Positions 33,194-41,341 are shown, numbered from the stretch's first letter. The stretch: 41,491 nucleotides of DNA from Gammaproteobacteria bacterium (GCA_015490755.1 WFXF01000088.1:1-41491), one strand, 5' to 3'. The notes: generated by a model not told the origin, from the letters alone. Made by a program: numbers and translations.

Positions 33194-34291
33194 TTATTTA
33201 TTGTCTGTGGATGGAGCTGTTGTCGCGTATCCTTGGTTTTTATTTAGTGTGGCGGGTCTGAAGACATCGACCTTCCTGAAAAATTGGTCTACGACATAAA
33301 TACGCCCATCTTCATCAACATCAATATCAGCAGGTAACATATACTTTCCTGGAGAGCCCGCATGGCTACGTTCTCCAATGAACATGAGTAGTTCACCTTT
33401 GTCGTTGAATATCTGGAAATTGCCAAATGCTGTGTCAACGACGTAAATATTGCCGGTTGCATCGGTTGCGATGCCTTTGGGACGCGCAAACTGTCCTGGC
33501 ATTCTACCTACTGAGCCAAAAGTTTGTAGTGCCTTTCCGTTTGAGTCAAACTGCTGAATTCGAAAGTTGCCGCTGTCAACTACATATATCGAACCATCAG
33601 GAGCCGTTGCTGCCTGCAATGGCAGATTTAACTCACCTTGCCTTGATCCGCGTTTACTGACTGTTTTTATATGTTTTCCCGTCGCGGTATCAAAAATTAC
33701 GATTTGATGGTTTTGGGAGGTGATGCCGCCATTGTCGATGACATAGGTTAGATTGCCCGCGACGGCAACACTGACCGGACGCTGTAACAGTTGGCTGTTG
33801 CCTATGGTGCGCAGGTAATGACCATCACGGTCATAGACCCGGATATGGCGAGCGCTGATATCACAGACAAAAACTTCTCCATATTCAGATGTGTCAATTC
33901 CTATTGGTTTGATAAGTTCTCCAGGCGAATCGGTGCCGATTGTAAAAAAACGTTCGCCCGGAATATCAAATACAAATACTGTGCGTTGAACCGTGTCGGT
34001 AACAAAAACTCGCCCTCGGTGTACTGAAACACCATAAGGTTTGACCAGACCTTTTATTTTGAGAGAAGTGCCTGTTGCAAAAGATTTGAAGCGATCCAGT
34101 GAACTCAATCGTTCAACATCACTACTGTAAATAAGGGTTCGCTCATAAATAAAGCGAGGTTGGTCGGGTGGCGGTGGGAAGACAATGGGTGCAGATACCT
34201 GTGGTTTTTCAGGCGTAGTCGAGCAAGCCGCAAATAGTAATGTGATGCAGCTAAATAGTACCAGAGTATAGAGTTTGTATGGCTGAGTCAT
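33194..34291 (-). CDS. NHL-repeat (six-bladed propeller) lipoprotein
   Basis: 365 residues with a lipobox at Cys23 (LLFAACSTT). Repeats of the NHL type are clear: KPYGVSVHRGRVFVTDT, KPIGIDTSEYGEVFVCDI, LPLQAATAPDGSIYVVDSGNFRIQQFD, RPKGIATDATGNIYVVDTAFGNFQIF and LPADIDVDEDGRIYVVDQFFRKVDVF. It is probably an outer-membrane or periplasmic scaffold. It shares one base with the stop of the upstream five-heme cytochrome (TAATG), so the two products are made together. NHL proteins next to multiheme cytochromes are known from electron-transfer loci. It is convergent with the GGDEF-EAL gene, 3 bp apart. Confidence 0.87.
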   Translation of the reverse strand: MTQPYKLYTLVLFSCITLLFAACSTTPEKPQVSAPIVFPPPPDQPRFIYERTLIYSSDVERLSSLDRFKSFATGTSLKIKGLVKPYGVSVHRGRVFVTDTVQRTVFVFDIPGERFFTIGTDSPGELIKPIGIDTSEYGEVFVCDISARHIRVYDRDGHYLRTIGNSQLLQRPVSVAVAGNLTYVIDNGGITSQNHQIVIFDTATGKHIKTVSKRGSRQGELNLPLQAATAPDGSIYVVDSGNFRIQQFDSNGKALQTFGSVGRMPGQFARPKGIATDATGNIYVVDTAFGNFQIFNDKGELLMFIGERSHAGSPGKYMLPADIDVDEDGRIYVVDQFFRKVDVFRPATLNKNQGYATTAPSTDNK

Positions 34292-35034
34292 TATTTTATA
34301 TGGCAGGTTTCACAAAGCCTATCTGTATCGGCTCGCAGCAACAGGGCAACGTCAGGGTCATGTACGTTATGGCAAGTGGCGCATTCTATCTTTCCATCAT
34401 AGAGCTTTACACCATTATCGAATCCATTTGGACTTTCTGTTGGCCAAAAATCTGGATCTTTATGGTTTAATCCGGCATATTCAATTGATATCGGATGGTC
34501 GTTTGCCAGCTCTGTGCCAATTTGTTTGACAGCAATATTGTGCGCTGCGCGGCCATCATGGCATTTTCCGCAGCTGGTTAAGTCGTTTGATTCATTGATT
34601 GCCATATGTAGCGCTGCATCTTCACTGCTATTCCAGCCATTAGGCTGGAATATCGTCATATCAACCGCCATGGTACCGTCATGGCAAGAGAGACAAAGCA
34701 GGCTGATTGGGCTGGGTGTGCGAACCTTATTGTCAAGCATTAAGCTGTCATAAAGTTCATAGCTGTCTGTTGCCGGGGTTAATCTATTCCATCCGGGAAC
34801 CCCACCTGCTTCTGAAGTATTCTCATCTTTTTTGTCATCGGGAAGGTGGCAATAAATACAGGATGAGCCATAATCAGAAAAAGCAAGTCCCGACATTGCT
34901 TCAACTCCAGCACGCGTATTTAAACCGGTAAAATCATGTTTGGAACCCAGGATTGGATCGCTGTGTACAGGTGAATACCATAAATTGGCAAAAACAGCGA
35001 ATAATAAACACCCCTGAATTAGCCTTTTTTGCAT
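34291..35034 (-). CDS. Periplasmic pentaheme cytochrome c (CXXCH x5)
   Basis: 247 residues: a signal peptide (cleaved near 25, PVHS-DPI) and five CXXCH motifs: CIYCH (59-63), CLSCH (114-118), CGKCH (155-159), CATCH (218-222) and CETCH (241-245). The family resembles doubled-CXXCH / cytochrome c3-like proteins, with histidines (HMAIN, HDGRAAHN, NDHPISIEY, HNVHDPD) available as second ligands. The last motif lies three residues from the C-terminus. It is the upstream partner of the NHL lipoprotein, divergent from the other multiheme gene. The substrate is unknown; electron transfer is inferred. Confidence 0.88.
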   Translation of the reverse strand: MQKRLIQGCLLFAVFANLWYSPVHSDPILGSKHDFTGLNTRAGVEAMSGLAFSDYGSSCIYCHLPDDKKDENTSEAGGVPGWNRLTPATDSYELYDSLMLDNKVRTPSPISLLCLSCHDGTMAVDMTIFQPNGWNSSEDAALHMAINESNDLTSCGKCHDGRAAHNIAVKQIGTELANDHPISIEYAGLNHKDPDFWPTESPNGFDNGVKLYDGKIECATCHNVHDPDVALLLRADTDRLCETCHIK

Positions 35035-35252
35035 GTTATAACCAACCCTATAGCTGATGTGAGATGAAAAAAATAAAAGTCACCCGATATGTTCGAGTGT
35101 TCTCCCTTTTCAGGGTAGCGCAAATCAGGATTTTACGCCACAATGCAGTATTTAATTATACTCAGGGGTGCGCACGGAATAATTTCTACTCTACGCTAGG
35201 GTGTAGAAGTTGATTCGTGTACATCCCTAATTCACATAGGGACTATTTAAAA

Positions 35253-36104
35253 GTGATTTATCGGACTTTTGTGCGGCAAACTTTGAGAATACTTTTTGTC
35301 ATAGGTGCTTTTTACACTTCAGCGATAGTGCATGCAGAGGAAAATTGGTCCGCGGCAGTAAAGAAAGCAGTGGCAACAGCTGTGACGAAAAATGCATCAG
35401 ATTTAGCTCATGGGCAAAAAATTTATGCGGATAACTGTTCCGTGTGTCATGGTGATAAAGGTGTCGGTTCAAAATGGACACTGAATACACTCAATCCATC
35501 ACCTCGTGACTTTACAACTGCATTGGCAGCAACTGAATTGACTCGTGAGAGAATGTTGCAGGCAGTGATAGCAGGGCGAGAAGGAACTGCTATGGTATCT
35601 TATCTGGGTGATCTATCTGTTTCTGATGTTATTGCAGTGGTTGATTTTATTCGTAGTGAATTTATGCAGCCAAAGCAAAATAATGACTTGAATATAACGA
35701 AAGAGCAACCGCATGCCCATCATGGGGCGCAGCAGTTGGTTGATATGCAGCTTCCTTTTGAGGGCAACCTTGTAGGGAATGTTGTTAGTGGACGTGATCT
35801 CTATCTAGGTAATTGCGCTGCATGTCATGGTGTTTATGGTAATGGACAAGGTGGTCGAAAGTCAGCGAGTCAGCCATTACCACGTAACTTTTTATCAGTA
35901 GAGTCGCGTCAGTTATTGAATCGCCCCTCCTTATATAAAGGTATTGCTGAAGGGAAGAGTGGTACGGTAATGCCAGCGTGGGCGCGTGTTTTAAGCGAGC
36001 AGCAAATAACTGATATAGCAGAGTATGTTTTTCAAACATTTATTAATCCTGTTGAAGGTGGGGAGCCTATAGATCAAGTAAAAAAAAAAGTAACGATACA
36101 TTAG
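35253..36104 (+). CDS. Multidomain cytochrome c, 5' reading frame (two heme domains, ends after A10 run)
   Basis: From GTG 35253 (AGGGA at 35238-35242) the protein has a signal peptide (IYRTFVRQTLRILFVIGAF, cleaved near HA-EEN) and two class I cytochrome c domains: CSVCH (62-66) with GTAMVSYLGDLS as Met segment, and CAACH (188-192) with GTVMPAWARVLS. The frame is open upstream to a GTG at 35217, a possible longer start. The frame ends five codons after a run of ten A residues (36080-36089). A third cytochrome domain begins immediately in the -1 frame. Either this is a short dihaem product, or the frame is interrupted by an indel. Confidence 0.8.
   Translation: MIYRTFVRQTLRILFVIGAFYTSAIVHAEENWSAAVKKAVATAVTKNASDLAHGQKIYADNCSVCHGDKGVGSKWTLNTLNPSPRDFTTALAATELTRERMLQAVIAGREGTAMVSYLGDLSVSDVIAVVDFIRSEFMQPKQNNDLNITKEQPHAHHGAQQLVDMQLPFEGNLVGNVVSGRDLYLGNCAACHGVYGNGQGGRKSASQPLPRNFLSVESRQLLNRPSLYKGIAEGKSGTVMPAWARVLSEQQITDIAEYVFQTFINPVEGGEPIDQVKKKVTIH
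36080..36089 (+). other. A10 run at the frame change of the multiheme cytochrome (slippery site or indel)
   Basis: Ten A residues; in the 5' frame they are read as gtA AAA AAA AAA gta. A -1 shift here continues into AGT AAC GAT ACA and the third heme domain. The run includes the A AAA AAA heptamer that supports -1 slippage, and a purine-rich SD-like tract AAGGTGGGGAG (36055-36065) ends 14 nt upstream, similar to the dnaX arrangement. Transcriptional slippage, a genuine single-A deletion or a sequencing error would give the same picture. Confidence 0.6.
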
Positions 36105-36982
36105 ATTTATTAGCACAGGGACGAGAAATTTATAATTTACGTTGCTACTTTTGTCATGGATATAGTGGTGATGCAAAAACATTGGCAACGACTTATTTAA
36201 AGCCGGAACCTAGAGCATTTACGGCAATGCAGCCTGATGAAATGAGTGCGTCGTCAATGTTTGATGTTGTAAAAAATGGCAAGATTGGAACTGCAATGGA
36301 TGGTTTCAGTTATTTGCTGAATGACCAGGAGATTACAGCTGTTGTCAAATTTGTTATGTCAGAGTTTATAGAGAAAAAACAGACCAATACTTACTACCAT
36401 ATTGAAGAAAATGGTTGGGGAGGGCATGAACGTTACGCTGCTGCTTTTCCTTTTGCCCTTGGTGAAATTTCACTCGATACACCTTGGAATCTTTTGACAG
36501 AAGAGCAATCGATCGGGAAGCGGTTATTTATGTCGGCTTGTGTGACATGCCATGATCGGGCGCATGTGGATAAAAAAGAGATTAAGTGGCGGTCTCGCTC
36601 TGTTTCATATCCTCGTGGAAAGTATTCACATAAAGAGGATCCGGTTGATGCTATATCAGGTGCTAGCCCATTTTCTGCACATGATCGTTCTCCCCTGATT
36701 TCAGGTTTGACAAAAAAAGAGTCTCAGGGTCAAAAGCTTTTTATTGAAAATTGTGCTTTTTGTCATGGTGGCGATGGAAAAGGAGCAAACTGGATTGGAA
36801 GCTTTTTAGAATCCCGGCCACGTGACTTGACCAGTGATGGTATTAAATCAGTTTCGGATCTGGTTTTGCTTAATATGATTCGAGGTGGTGTGCCGAATAC
36901 TACGATGCCTGCCTGGAAGTCGGTGTTAACTGATGAACAAATTGAAGCTTTGACTGCTTATATTCGCCGTGCTTTTCATTAA
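36089..36982 (+). CDS. Multidomain cytochrome c, 3' part (three heme motifs, no own start)
   Basis: Read in the -1 frame from 36089 the sequence gives 297 residues: SNDTLDLLAQGREIYNLRCYFCHG opens a third cytochrome domain (CYFCH, 19-23; Met segment GTAMDGFSYLL), then CVTCH (151-155) and CAFCH (222-226, Met segment NTTMPAWKSVL) complete two more heme sites. Domain architecture matches the 5' part, so both encode one protein with five CXXCH motifs. The first in-frame start codons (TTG 36182 and later) would omit the CYFCH motif and any signal peptide, so independent translation is unlikely to yield a useful exported cytochrome. There is no decay in motifs. Confidence 0.78.
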   Translation, partial: SNDTLDLLAQGREIYNLRCYFCHGYSGDAKTLATTYLKPEPRAFTAMQPDEMSASSMFDVVKNGKIGTAMDGFSYLLNDQEITAVVKFVMSEFIEKKQTNTYYHIEENGWGGHERYAAAFPFALGEISLDTPWNLLTEEQSIGKRLFMSACVTCHDRAHVDKKEIKWRSRSVSYPRGKYSHKEDPVDAISGASPFSAHDRSPLISGLTKKESQGQKLFIENCAFCHGGDGKGANWIGSFLESRPRDLTSDGIKSVSDLVLLNMIRGGVPNTTMPAWKSVLTDEQIEALTAYIRRAFH

Positions 36983-37079
36983 ATAGGTGTGGGTTTCTAT
37001 AGTTTTGTGCTTGCTGGCCGCTTGATATGCTTGAATAAGTCGAACTGCAATAAAATTTTTATGTTTTAAGGGAGAGTTA

Positions 37080-37181
37080 TTGACATTGGATGTTTCATGG
37101 TGTGTGGTGATGCTGCTGTTTGTGTGTCAAATCATGCACATTTTAATTTTGAACTGTGCGAGGAGAGATTATGAACTTTGA
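37080..37181 (+). CDS. Possible 33-residue hydrophobic micro-protein (doubtful)
   Basis: A TTG at 37080 preceded by AAGGGAG (37068-37074) opens a 33-codon frame, MTLDVSWCVVMLLFVCQIMH with a hydrophobic core, ending at a TGA that overlaps the start of the Roadblock gene. It could be a leader or small membrane peptide, or chance. No family is recognised. The rest of the 36983-37170 gap shows no other feature. Confidence 0.2.
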   Translation: MTLDVSWCVVMLLFVCQIMHILILNCARRDYEL

Positions 37182-37536
37182 AGGCCAAATTGAAAACATC
37201 TTAAAAGATCTTAAATATAGAAATCCTAGTATTAGAGGAAGTGCGTTGGTTTCTGAAGATGGTTTGGCAATTGTCAGTATGTTACCAGGCGACCTTGAGG
37301 CAGACCGGGTTGCGGGTATGAATTCAGTGCTTTTGAATATTGGTATTAATTCAAGCACAGAGTTGAATCTGGGTAATGTTGAGCAGCTGATGATTCGTGG
37401 TGAAGATGGGTACTTGATTGTTTCTAGTGTTGCTGATGGTGCAATGTTGCTAGTGCTGGCTGATGAGGATGTGAAACTGGGCGCAGTATTTTTCTTTATG
37501 AAGCGTGCGCTAAAAGAGCTGCGAGAAGTACTTTAA
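37171..37536 (+). CDS. Roadblock/LC7 (MglB-like) domain protein
   Basis: From ATG 37171, supported by AGGAGAG at 37161-37167, the protein has 121 residues. It shows the Roadblock/LC7 fold pattern: helix (IENILKDLKYRNP), strand SIRGSALVSEDGLAIVSML, a long helix (EADRVAGMNSVLLNIG), then strands QLMIRGEDGYLIVSSV and AMLLVLADEDVKLGAVFFFMKRAL. In bacteria such proteins act as GTPase regulators (MglB) or small dimeric scaffolds. No MglA-type GTPase lies in the window. It is 35 bp upstream of the diiron MBL-fold gene, likely its co-transcribed partner. Confidence 0.85.
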   Translation: MNFEGQIENILKDLKYRNPSIRGSALVSEDGLAIVSMLPGDLEADRVAGMNSVLLNIGINSSTELNLGNVEQLMIRGEDGYLIVSSVADGAMLLVLADEDVKLGAVFFFMKRALKELREVL

Positions 37537-37571
37537 ATTTAGTTGCTGAAGTAAATTAGAGGGAAATTTGC

Positions 37572-38333
37572 ATGTCATCAAAGATATTGTTTGATAGTGG
37601 GCAACATAAAAATATTTTATTGGAAGATTTTGGGCATGGTGAAGCTGTTCAGGCAAACCAGCACATGATTATTCACGGCGATGAGTCAATTATTCTTGAT
37701 CCTGGTGGGCATAAGGTATTTGCTAAAGCACTGTCCGAGGCAAAAAAACAGTTGTCAGGTGTACCAATAACCTATCTGTTTTTCTCTCATCAAGATCCGG
37801 ATATTGTTGCAGCAGCGAATGGTTGGCTAATGACAACGCGTGCGACAGCATATGCACCTGAGGTTTGGACACGTTTTATTCCGCATTTTGGTATTGATAA
37901 ATTTGTGATCAATCAACTAAAAGGGATTCCAGATGAGGGAATGCGTATTAATGTGGGTGGATCAGAATTGATTTTTTTACCCGCGCATTACCTGCATTCA
38001 TGTGGTAATTTCCATGTGTATGATCCAGCATCAAAAATTTTGTATAGCGGTGATCTGGGTGCATCACTTGGTATGGATTATTATAAAGTTTCTGATTTTG
38101 ATGCTCATCTCCAGTATATGGAAGGTTTTCATCGGCGTTATATGACGAGCAATTTAGCTATGAAAGCGTGGGCCAAGATGGTTCGAAGTCTTGATATAGA
38201 AATGATTGCGCCTCAGCATGGTGCATATTTTGAGGGGAAAGCTATGGTTAATCGCTTTATTGATTGGTGTGATCAGTTGCAGTGTGGACTCGATATTAAT
38301 GGCGATGTTTATAAGGTGCCTGATTCTGTTTAG
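37572..38333 (+). CDS. Diiron metallo-beta-lactamase-fold protein (ODP/flavodiiron-like)
   Basis: 253 residues forming one MBL fold. The first metal loop is SHQDPDI (His73, Asp75, Asp77) in place of HxHxDH. This is the form seen in oxygen-binding diiron proteins (ODP) and resembles the flavodiiron HxExDH site. Further ligands are expected at His142 (HYLHSCGNF), Asp161 (ILYSGDLGAS) and His216 (PQHGAYF). It has no flavodoxin or rubredoxin domain. ODP proteins reversibly bind or reduce oxygen and have been linked to chemotaxis. AGAGGG precedes the ATG. It follows the Roadblock gene, so an oxygen- or redox-sensing pair is a reasonable inference. Confidence 0.8.
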   Translation: MSSKILFDSGQHKNILLEDFGHGEAVQANQHMIIHGDESIILDPGGHKVFAKALSEAKKQLSGVPITYLFFSHQDPDIVAAANGWLMTTRATAYAPEVWTRFIPHFGIDKFVINQLKGIPDEGMRINVGGSELIFLPAHYLHSCGNFHVYDPASKILYSGDLGASLGMDYYKVSDFDAHLQYMEGFHRRYMTSNLAMKAWAKMVRSLDIEMIAPQHGAYFEGKAMVNRFIDWCDQLQCGLDINGDVYKVPDSV

Positions 38334-38360
38334 TTGTTAATCTTGATTTAGGAAGATTTT

Positions 38361-39749
38361 ATGCAGCAGTATGGATCGGCGGTTGTGAATGCTTCACGGT
38401 TGTTTGACATTGGGTTAATTGGATTAAGCTTGTGGGTGTCATTTCTTATTCACGACGGGCGCTGGGAGGTGATTTATGAAATTACACTATTATCCGGCAT
38501 TGGATTGTTCGTGCTATTTTCCCATATACAGAATCTGTATGGTTCATGGAGTATTACCTCTTTAAGGCAGCAGGCGATAAGGATTTGGGCTGTTTGGTTG
38601 ATGGTCGTATTAGGGTTGTTGTTGCTTGGTTATGCAACAAAGACATCAGCAACATATTCTCGCCTGATTATGATGACATGGTTTCTGATTACGCCACTTA
38701 TATTGGTTGTATGGCGTATTATCCTGAAAAAGATTCTTGGTTACCTTTATCGTGGTGGAAAATATACCCGTAGTGTTGCTATTGTGGGTGCTAGAGATTT
38801 GGGCGCACAGTTGGCGCAATCGATTATTAATGGGCCATGGATGGGGTTGAAACCGATCGGTTTTTTTGATGATAGGAGTCCAGTAGGTTCTCGTCCACTG
38901 GTTAATGATCCATTGCCAATTAAAGGTAATTTTGATGCTTTGCTTCAATTGGCGCGAGAAGGTGGTGTTGATGTGATTTACATCGCATTGCCGATGAAAG
39001 CTGAAGAGCGCATTAAAAAACTTGTTGGAGGGCTGTCCGATACAACGGCATCAGTTTATTTAGTGCCAGACTTTTTTATGTCTGATTTAATGAATTCGCG
39101 TTGGAGTAGTGTTGGGAGTTTGCCAGCGATCAGTATTTTTGAAACACCATTTTATGGTGTTGATGGAGTGGTAAAACGTATCGAGGATCTCATCTTGGCG
39201 ACTATTATTTTAGCTTTAATTGCATTGCCAATGTTGTTAATAGCAATTGGAATTAAACTATCATCACCAGGAAAAGTTATATTTAAACAAAATCGATATG
39301 GCTTGCGCGGTGATAAGATAGAGGTATGGAAGTTTCGTACAATGACAGTTTGTGAAAATGATGATCATTTGGTTCAGGCTAAAAAAAATGATAATCGAAT
39401 ATATCCTCTTGGTGCTTTTTTGCGGCGTACATCGCTTGATGAATTACCGCAATTTATTAATGTCTTGCAAGGTAGAATGTCTATAGTCGGTCCACGCCCA
39501 CACGCAATAGTGCATAACGAACAATATCGAAAGTTAATTTCAGGCTATATGTTGCGCCATAAAGTGAGACCCGGAATTACAGGTTTGGCACAGATAGAGG
39601 GTTGGCGTGGAGAGACGGATACACTGGATAAAATGCAGCGGCGAGTCGAGTATGATTTAGCTTATATTAGACGCTGGTCGGTATGGTTCGATTTGAAGAT
39701 AATTTTTTTGACTATTTTTAAAGGTTTTGTCAATAAAAATGCCTATTGA
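38361..39749 (+). CDS. Undecaprenyl-phosphate sugar phosphotransferase (WcaJ/WbaP type)
   Basis: 462 residues: an N-terminal four- to five-helix membrane region (about 10-125), a Rossmann-like CoA-binding-3 domain (RSVAIVGARDLGAQLAQSI, about 145-163), a further helix (about 275-297), and the C-terminal bacterial sugar transferase domain. That domain shows FKQNRYGLRGDKIEVWKFRTM, RRTSLDELPQFINVLQGRMSIVGPRPH and KVRPGITGLAQIEGWRGETDT. The family transfers hexose-1-phosphate to undecaprenyl phosphate, starting exopolysaccharide synthesis. AGGAAG precedes the ATG. No other polysaccharide genes follow except convergent galE. Confidence 0.92.
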   Translation: MQQYGSAVVNASRLFDIGLIGLSLWVSFLIHDGRWEVIYEITLLSGIGLFVLFSHIQNLYGSWSITSLRQQAIRIWAVWLMVVLGLLLLGYATKTSATYSRLIMMTWFLITPLILVVWRIILKKILGYLYRGGKYTRSVAIVGARDLGAQLAQSIINGPWMGLKPIGFFDDRSPVGSRPLVNDPLPIKGNFDALLQLAREGGVDVIYIALPMKAEERIKKLVGGLSDTTASVYLVPDFFMSDLMNSRWSSVGSLPAISIFETPFYGVDGVVKRIEDLILATIILALIALPMLLIAIGIKLSSPGKVIFKQNRYGLRGDKIEVWKFRTMTVCENDDHLVQAKKNDNRIYPLGAFLRRTSLDELPQFINVLQGRMSIVGPRPHAIVHNEQYRKLISGYMLRHKVRPGITGLAQIEGWRGETDTLDKMQRRVEYDLAYIRRWSVWFDLKIIFLTIFKGFVNKNAY

Positions 39750-39754
39750 TTTAA

Positions 39755-39774
39755 GCACCTCGCATTAGAGGTGC
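39755..39774. terminator. Hairpin terminator between convergent sugar transferase and galE genes
   Basis: GCACCTC (39755-39761), a 6-nt loop and GAGGTGC (39768-39774) form a perfect seven-bp stem 5 bp after the sugar transferase stop. On the plus strand a T-rich run (CTCTTTCTTTTT) follows after a few bases. On the minus strand the tail is less T-rich, so it works mainly in the plus direction. Confidence 0.65.
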
Positions 39775-39793
39775 GTAAACTCTTTCTTTTTGA

Positions 39794-40783
39794 CTATACC
39801 AGTTTGTGTAGCTTACGTTCCCAGGCTAGCGAAGTTTTTACAATGAATTCCAGGTCATCATATTGTGGTTGCCAGTTCAGTAAGCTTCTCACTTTTTCAG
39901 CAGTTGCTATCAATGCGGGTGGGTCACCCGCTCTGCGAGGTTCCTCGCAGATATTCAATTTGGTTTGACTAACCTTTTCAACGGTATCAAGCACTTGTCT
40001 AACACTGTAGCCGTGGCCGTAGCCACAGTTTAGGGTTACGGAATCGCCACCAGATTTTAGATAATCGAGCGCTTTTATATGTGCAGAAGCCAAGTCCTCC
40101 ACATGTATGTAGTCACGTATTCCAGTGCCATCTTCAGTTGGGTAGTCTGTTCCAAATACAGAAATTTTTGACCGAACCCCGATGGCTGCTTCGACGGCAA
40201 CTTTGATTAAGAGAGTGGCTTTTTTTGTAGATTGCCCAATGCGGCATTGTGGGTCAGATCCAGCGACATTGAAGTAACGCAAAATAACGCAACGCAGATT
40301 ACTGGCCGTGGCTAAATCACGTAACATCCATTCACTCATGAGTTTGGATGTACCATAAGGGTTGATTGGGTTTGTTGGTGTCTCTTCAGTAATATATGGG
40401 TCGTCAGGGATGCCATATACTGCTGCTGTAGAAGAAAAGACAAAGTTTTTGACATCTGCTTTGGTGCAGCACTCCAGTAAATTGCGGGTATTGCAGGTGT
40501 TGTTGCCGTAATATTTGAGTGGGTCTGATACAGATTCGGGTACAATAGTATTTGCAGCAAAATGCATAACAGTGTCTATTTGATGCTTTTTCAGGAGCTT
40601 GGAAACAAGCTCTTTGTCACCACAATTACCAATGACGAGTTCACCACTTAAAACGGACTCTTTGAAGCCGGTGTAAAGATTATCAAGAACAATAGCGTGA
40701 TAACCTGCCTCGCCCAGTTGGCGGACGGCATGACTTCCAATGTAGCCCGCGCCACCAGTGACAAGAATAGTCTTTTTACTCAT
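39794..40783 (-). CDS. galE: UDP-glucose 4-epimerase
   Basis: 329 residues, a complete short-chain epimerase. The NAD loop is VTGGAGYIGSH (8-18), the catalytic pair is Tyr143/Lys147 in YGTSK with Ser118 in FSSTAAVYG, and GalE substrate motifs RYFNVAGSDP, YIHVEDLA and NCGYGHGYSV are present. It interconverts UDP-glucose and UDP-galactose, supplying precursors for the polysaccharide started by the neighbouring transferase. The ATG is preceded by AAGGAAC. It is convergent with the sugar transferase gene. Confidence 0.96.
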   Translation of the reverse strand: MSKKTILVTGGAGYIGSHAVRQLGEAGYHAIVLDNLYTGFKESVLSGELVIGNCGDKELVSKLLKKHQIDTVMHFAANTIVPESVSDPLKYYGNNTCNTRNLLECCTKADVKNFVFSSTAAVYGIPDDPYITEETPTNPINPYGTSKLMSEWMLRDLATASNLRCVILRYFNVAGSDPQCRIGQSTKKATLLIKVAVEAAIGVRSKISVFGTDYPTEDGTGIRDYIHVEDLASAHIKALDYLKSGGDSVTLNCGYGHGYSVRQVLDTVEKVSQTKLNICEEPRRAGDPPALIATAEKVRSLLNWQPQYDDLEFIVKTSLAWERKLHKLV

Positions 40784-40911
40784 TAAAAAAGTTCCTTTTG
40801 GTTTTTAGGTATTTTTTATAGGGGGGTACTCTATTATCATGTTTTTTTTGTATAAAAGTCCATTTGTATGTTATGGGTGTCGTACAGTATTCTAAAAAAT
40901 AAAATTAACTA

Positions 40912-40940
40912 TTGACAGCCGTTGTGATATTGAGCAAAAT
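40912..40940 (+). promoter_or_regulatory. Promoter of the tRNA-Tyr/Gly/Thr-tuf unit with GC-rich discriminator
   Basis: A consensus TTGACA (40912-40917), a 17-bp spacer and CAAAAT (40935-40940) precede tRNA-Tyr. The next bases GCCCCGC form a GC-rich discriminator at the expected start, the feature linked to ppGpp/DksA control of stable RNA genes. The first mature tRNA base is 15 bp further on. Confidence 0.7.
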
Positions 40941-40955
40941 GCCCCGCTTGCTGCT

Positions 40956-41040
40956 GGAGGGGTTCCCGAGTGGCCAAAGGGATCAGACTGTAAATCTGAC
41001 GGCTCCGCCTTCGGAGGTTCGAATCCTCCCCCCTCCACCA
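40956..41040 (+). tRNA. tRNA-Tyr (anticodon GTA)
   Basis: 85 nt with a long variable arm typical of class II tRNA-Tyr. GGAGGGG pairs with CCCCTCC, followed by A and encoded CCA. The anticodon arm is TCAGA-CTGTAAA-TCTGA with GTA, and the T loop is GGTTCGAATCC. It is the first tRNA of the tuf-linked cluster. Confidence 0.97.
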
Positions 41041-41045
41041 AATTT

Positions 41046-41119
<74 letters not shown>

Positions 41120-41206
41120 ATTTTTAGTAGAGTGTTTGGAAGGTAGTATACGTGGCACATCTGTCGCCGCATTTATGTATGATTTGTTGTTATTTGAATT
41201 AGGCTT

Positions 41207-41282
41207 GCCCATATAGCTCAGTCGGTAGAGCACTTCCTTGGTAGGGAAGAGGTCACCGGTTCAACTCCGGTTATGGGCTCCA
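41207..41282 (+). tRNA. tRNA-Thr (anticodon GGT)
   Basis: 76 nt. GCCCATA pairs with TATGGGC, followed by T and encoded CCA. The anticodon stem CTTCC/GGGAAG surrounds TTGGTAG with GGT. The T arm contains GGTTCAACTCC. It lies 59 bp before the tuf start. Confidence 0.96.
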
Positions 41283-41341
41283 GGTTTTGTAGTTGAATTT
41301 GACTGTTTGGCATCAATTTTAAATTTATGGGGGCGCTGAAA

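Noticed and set aside
35184-35208. TTCTAC...GTAGAA inverted repeat upstream of the multiheme cytochrome
   Set aside because: It has only six matched bases with a 13-bp gap; it could be an operator but is too weak to call.
36105-36181. Apparent intergenic gap between two cytochrome genes
   Set aside because: It encodes an intact CYFCH heme motif in frame with the downstream part, so it is coding sequence of one split gene.
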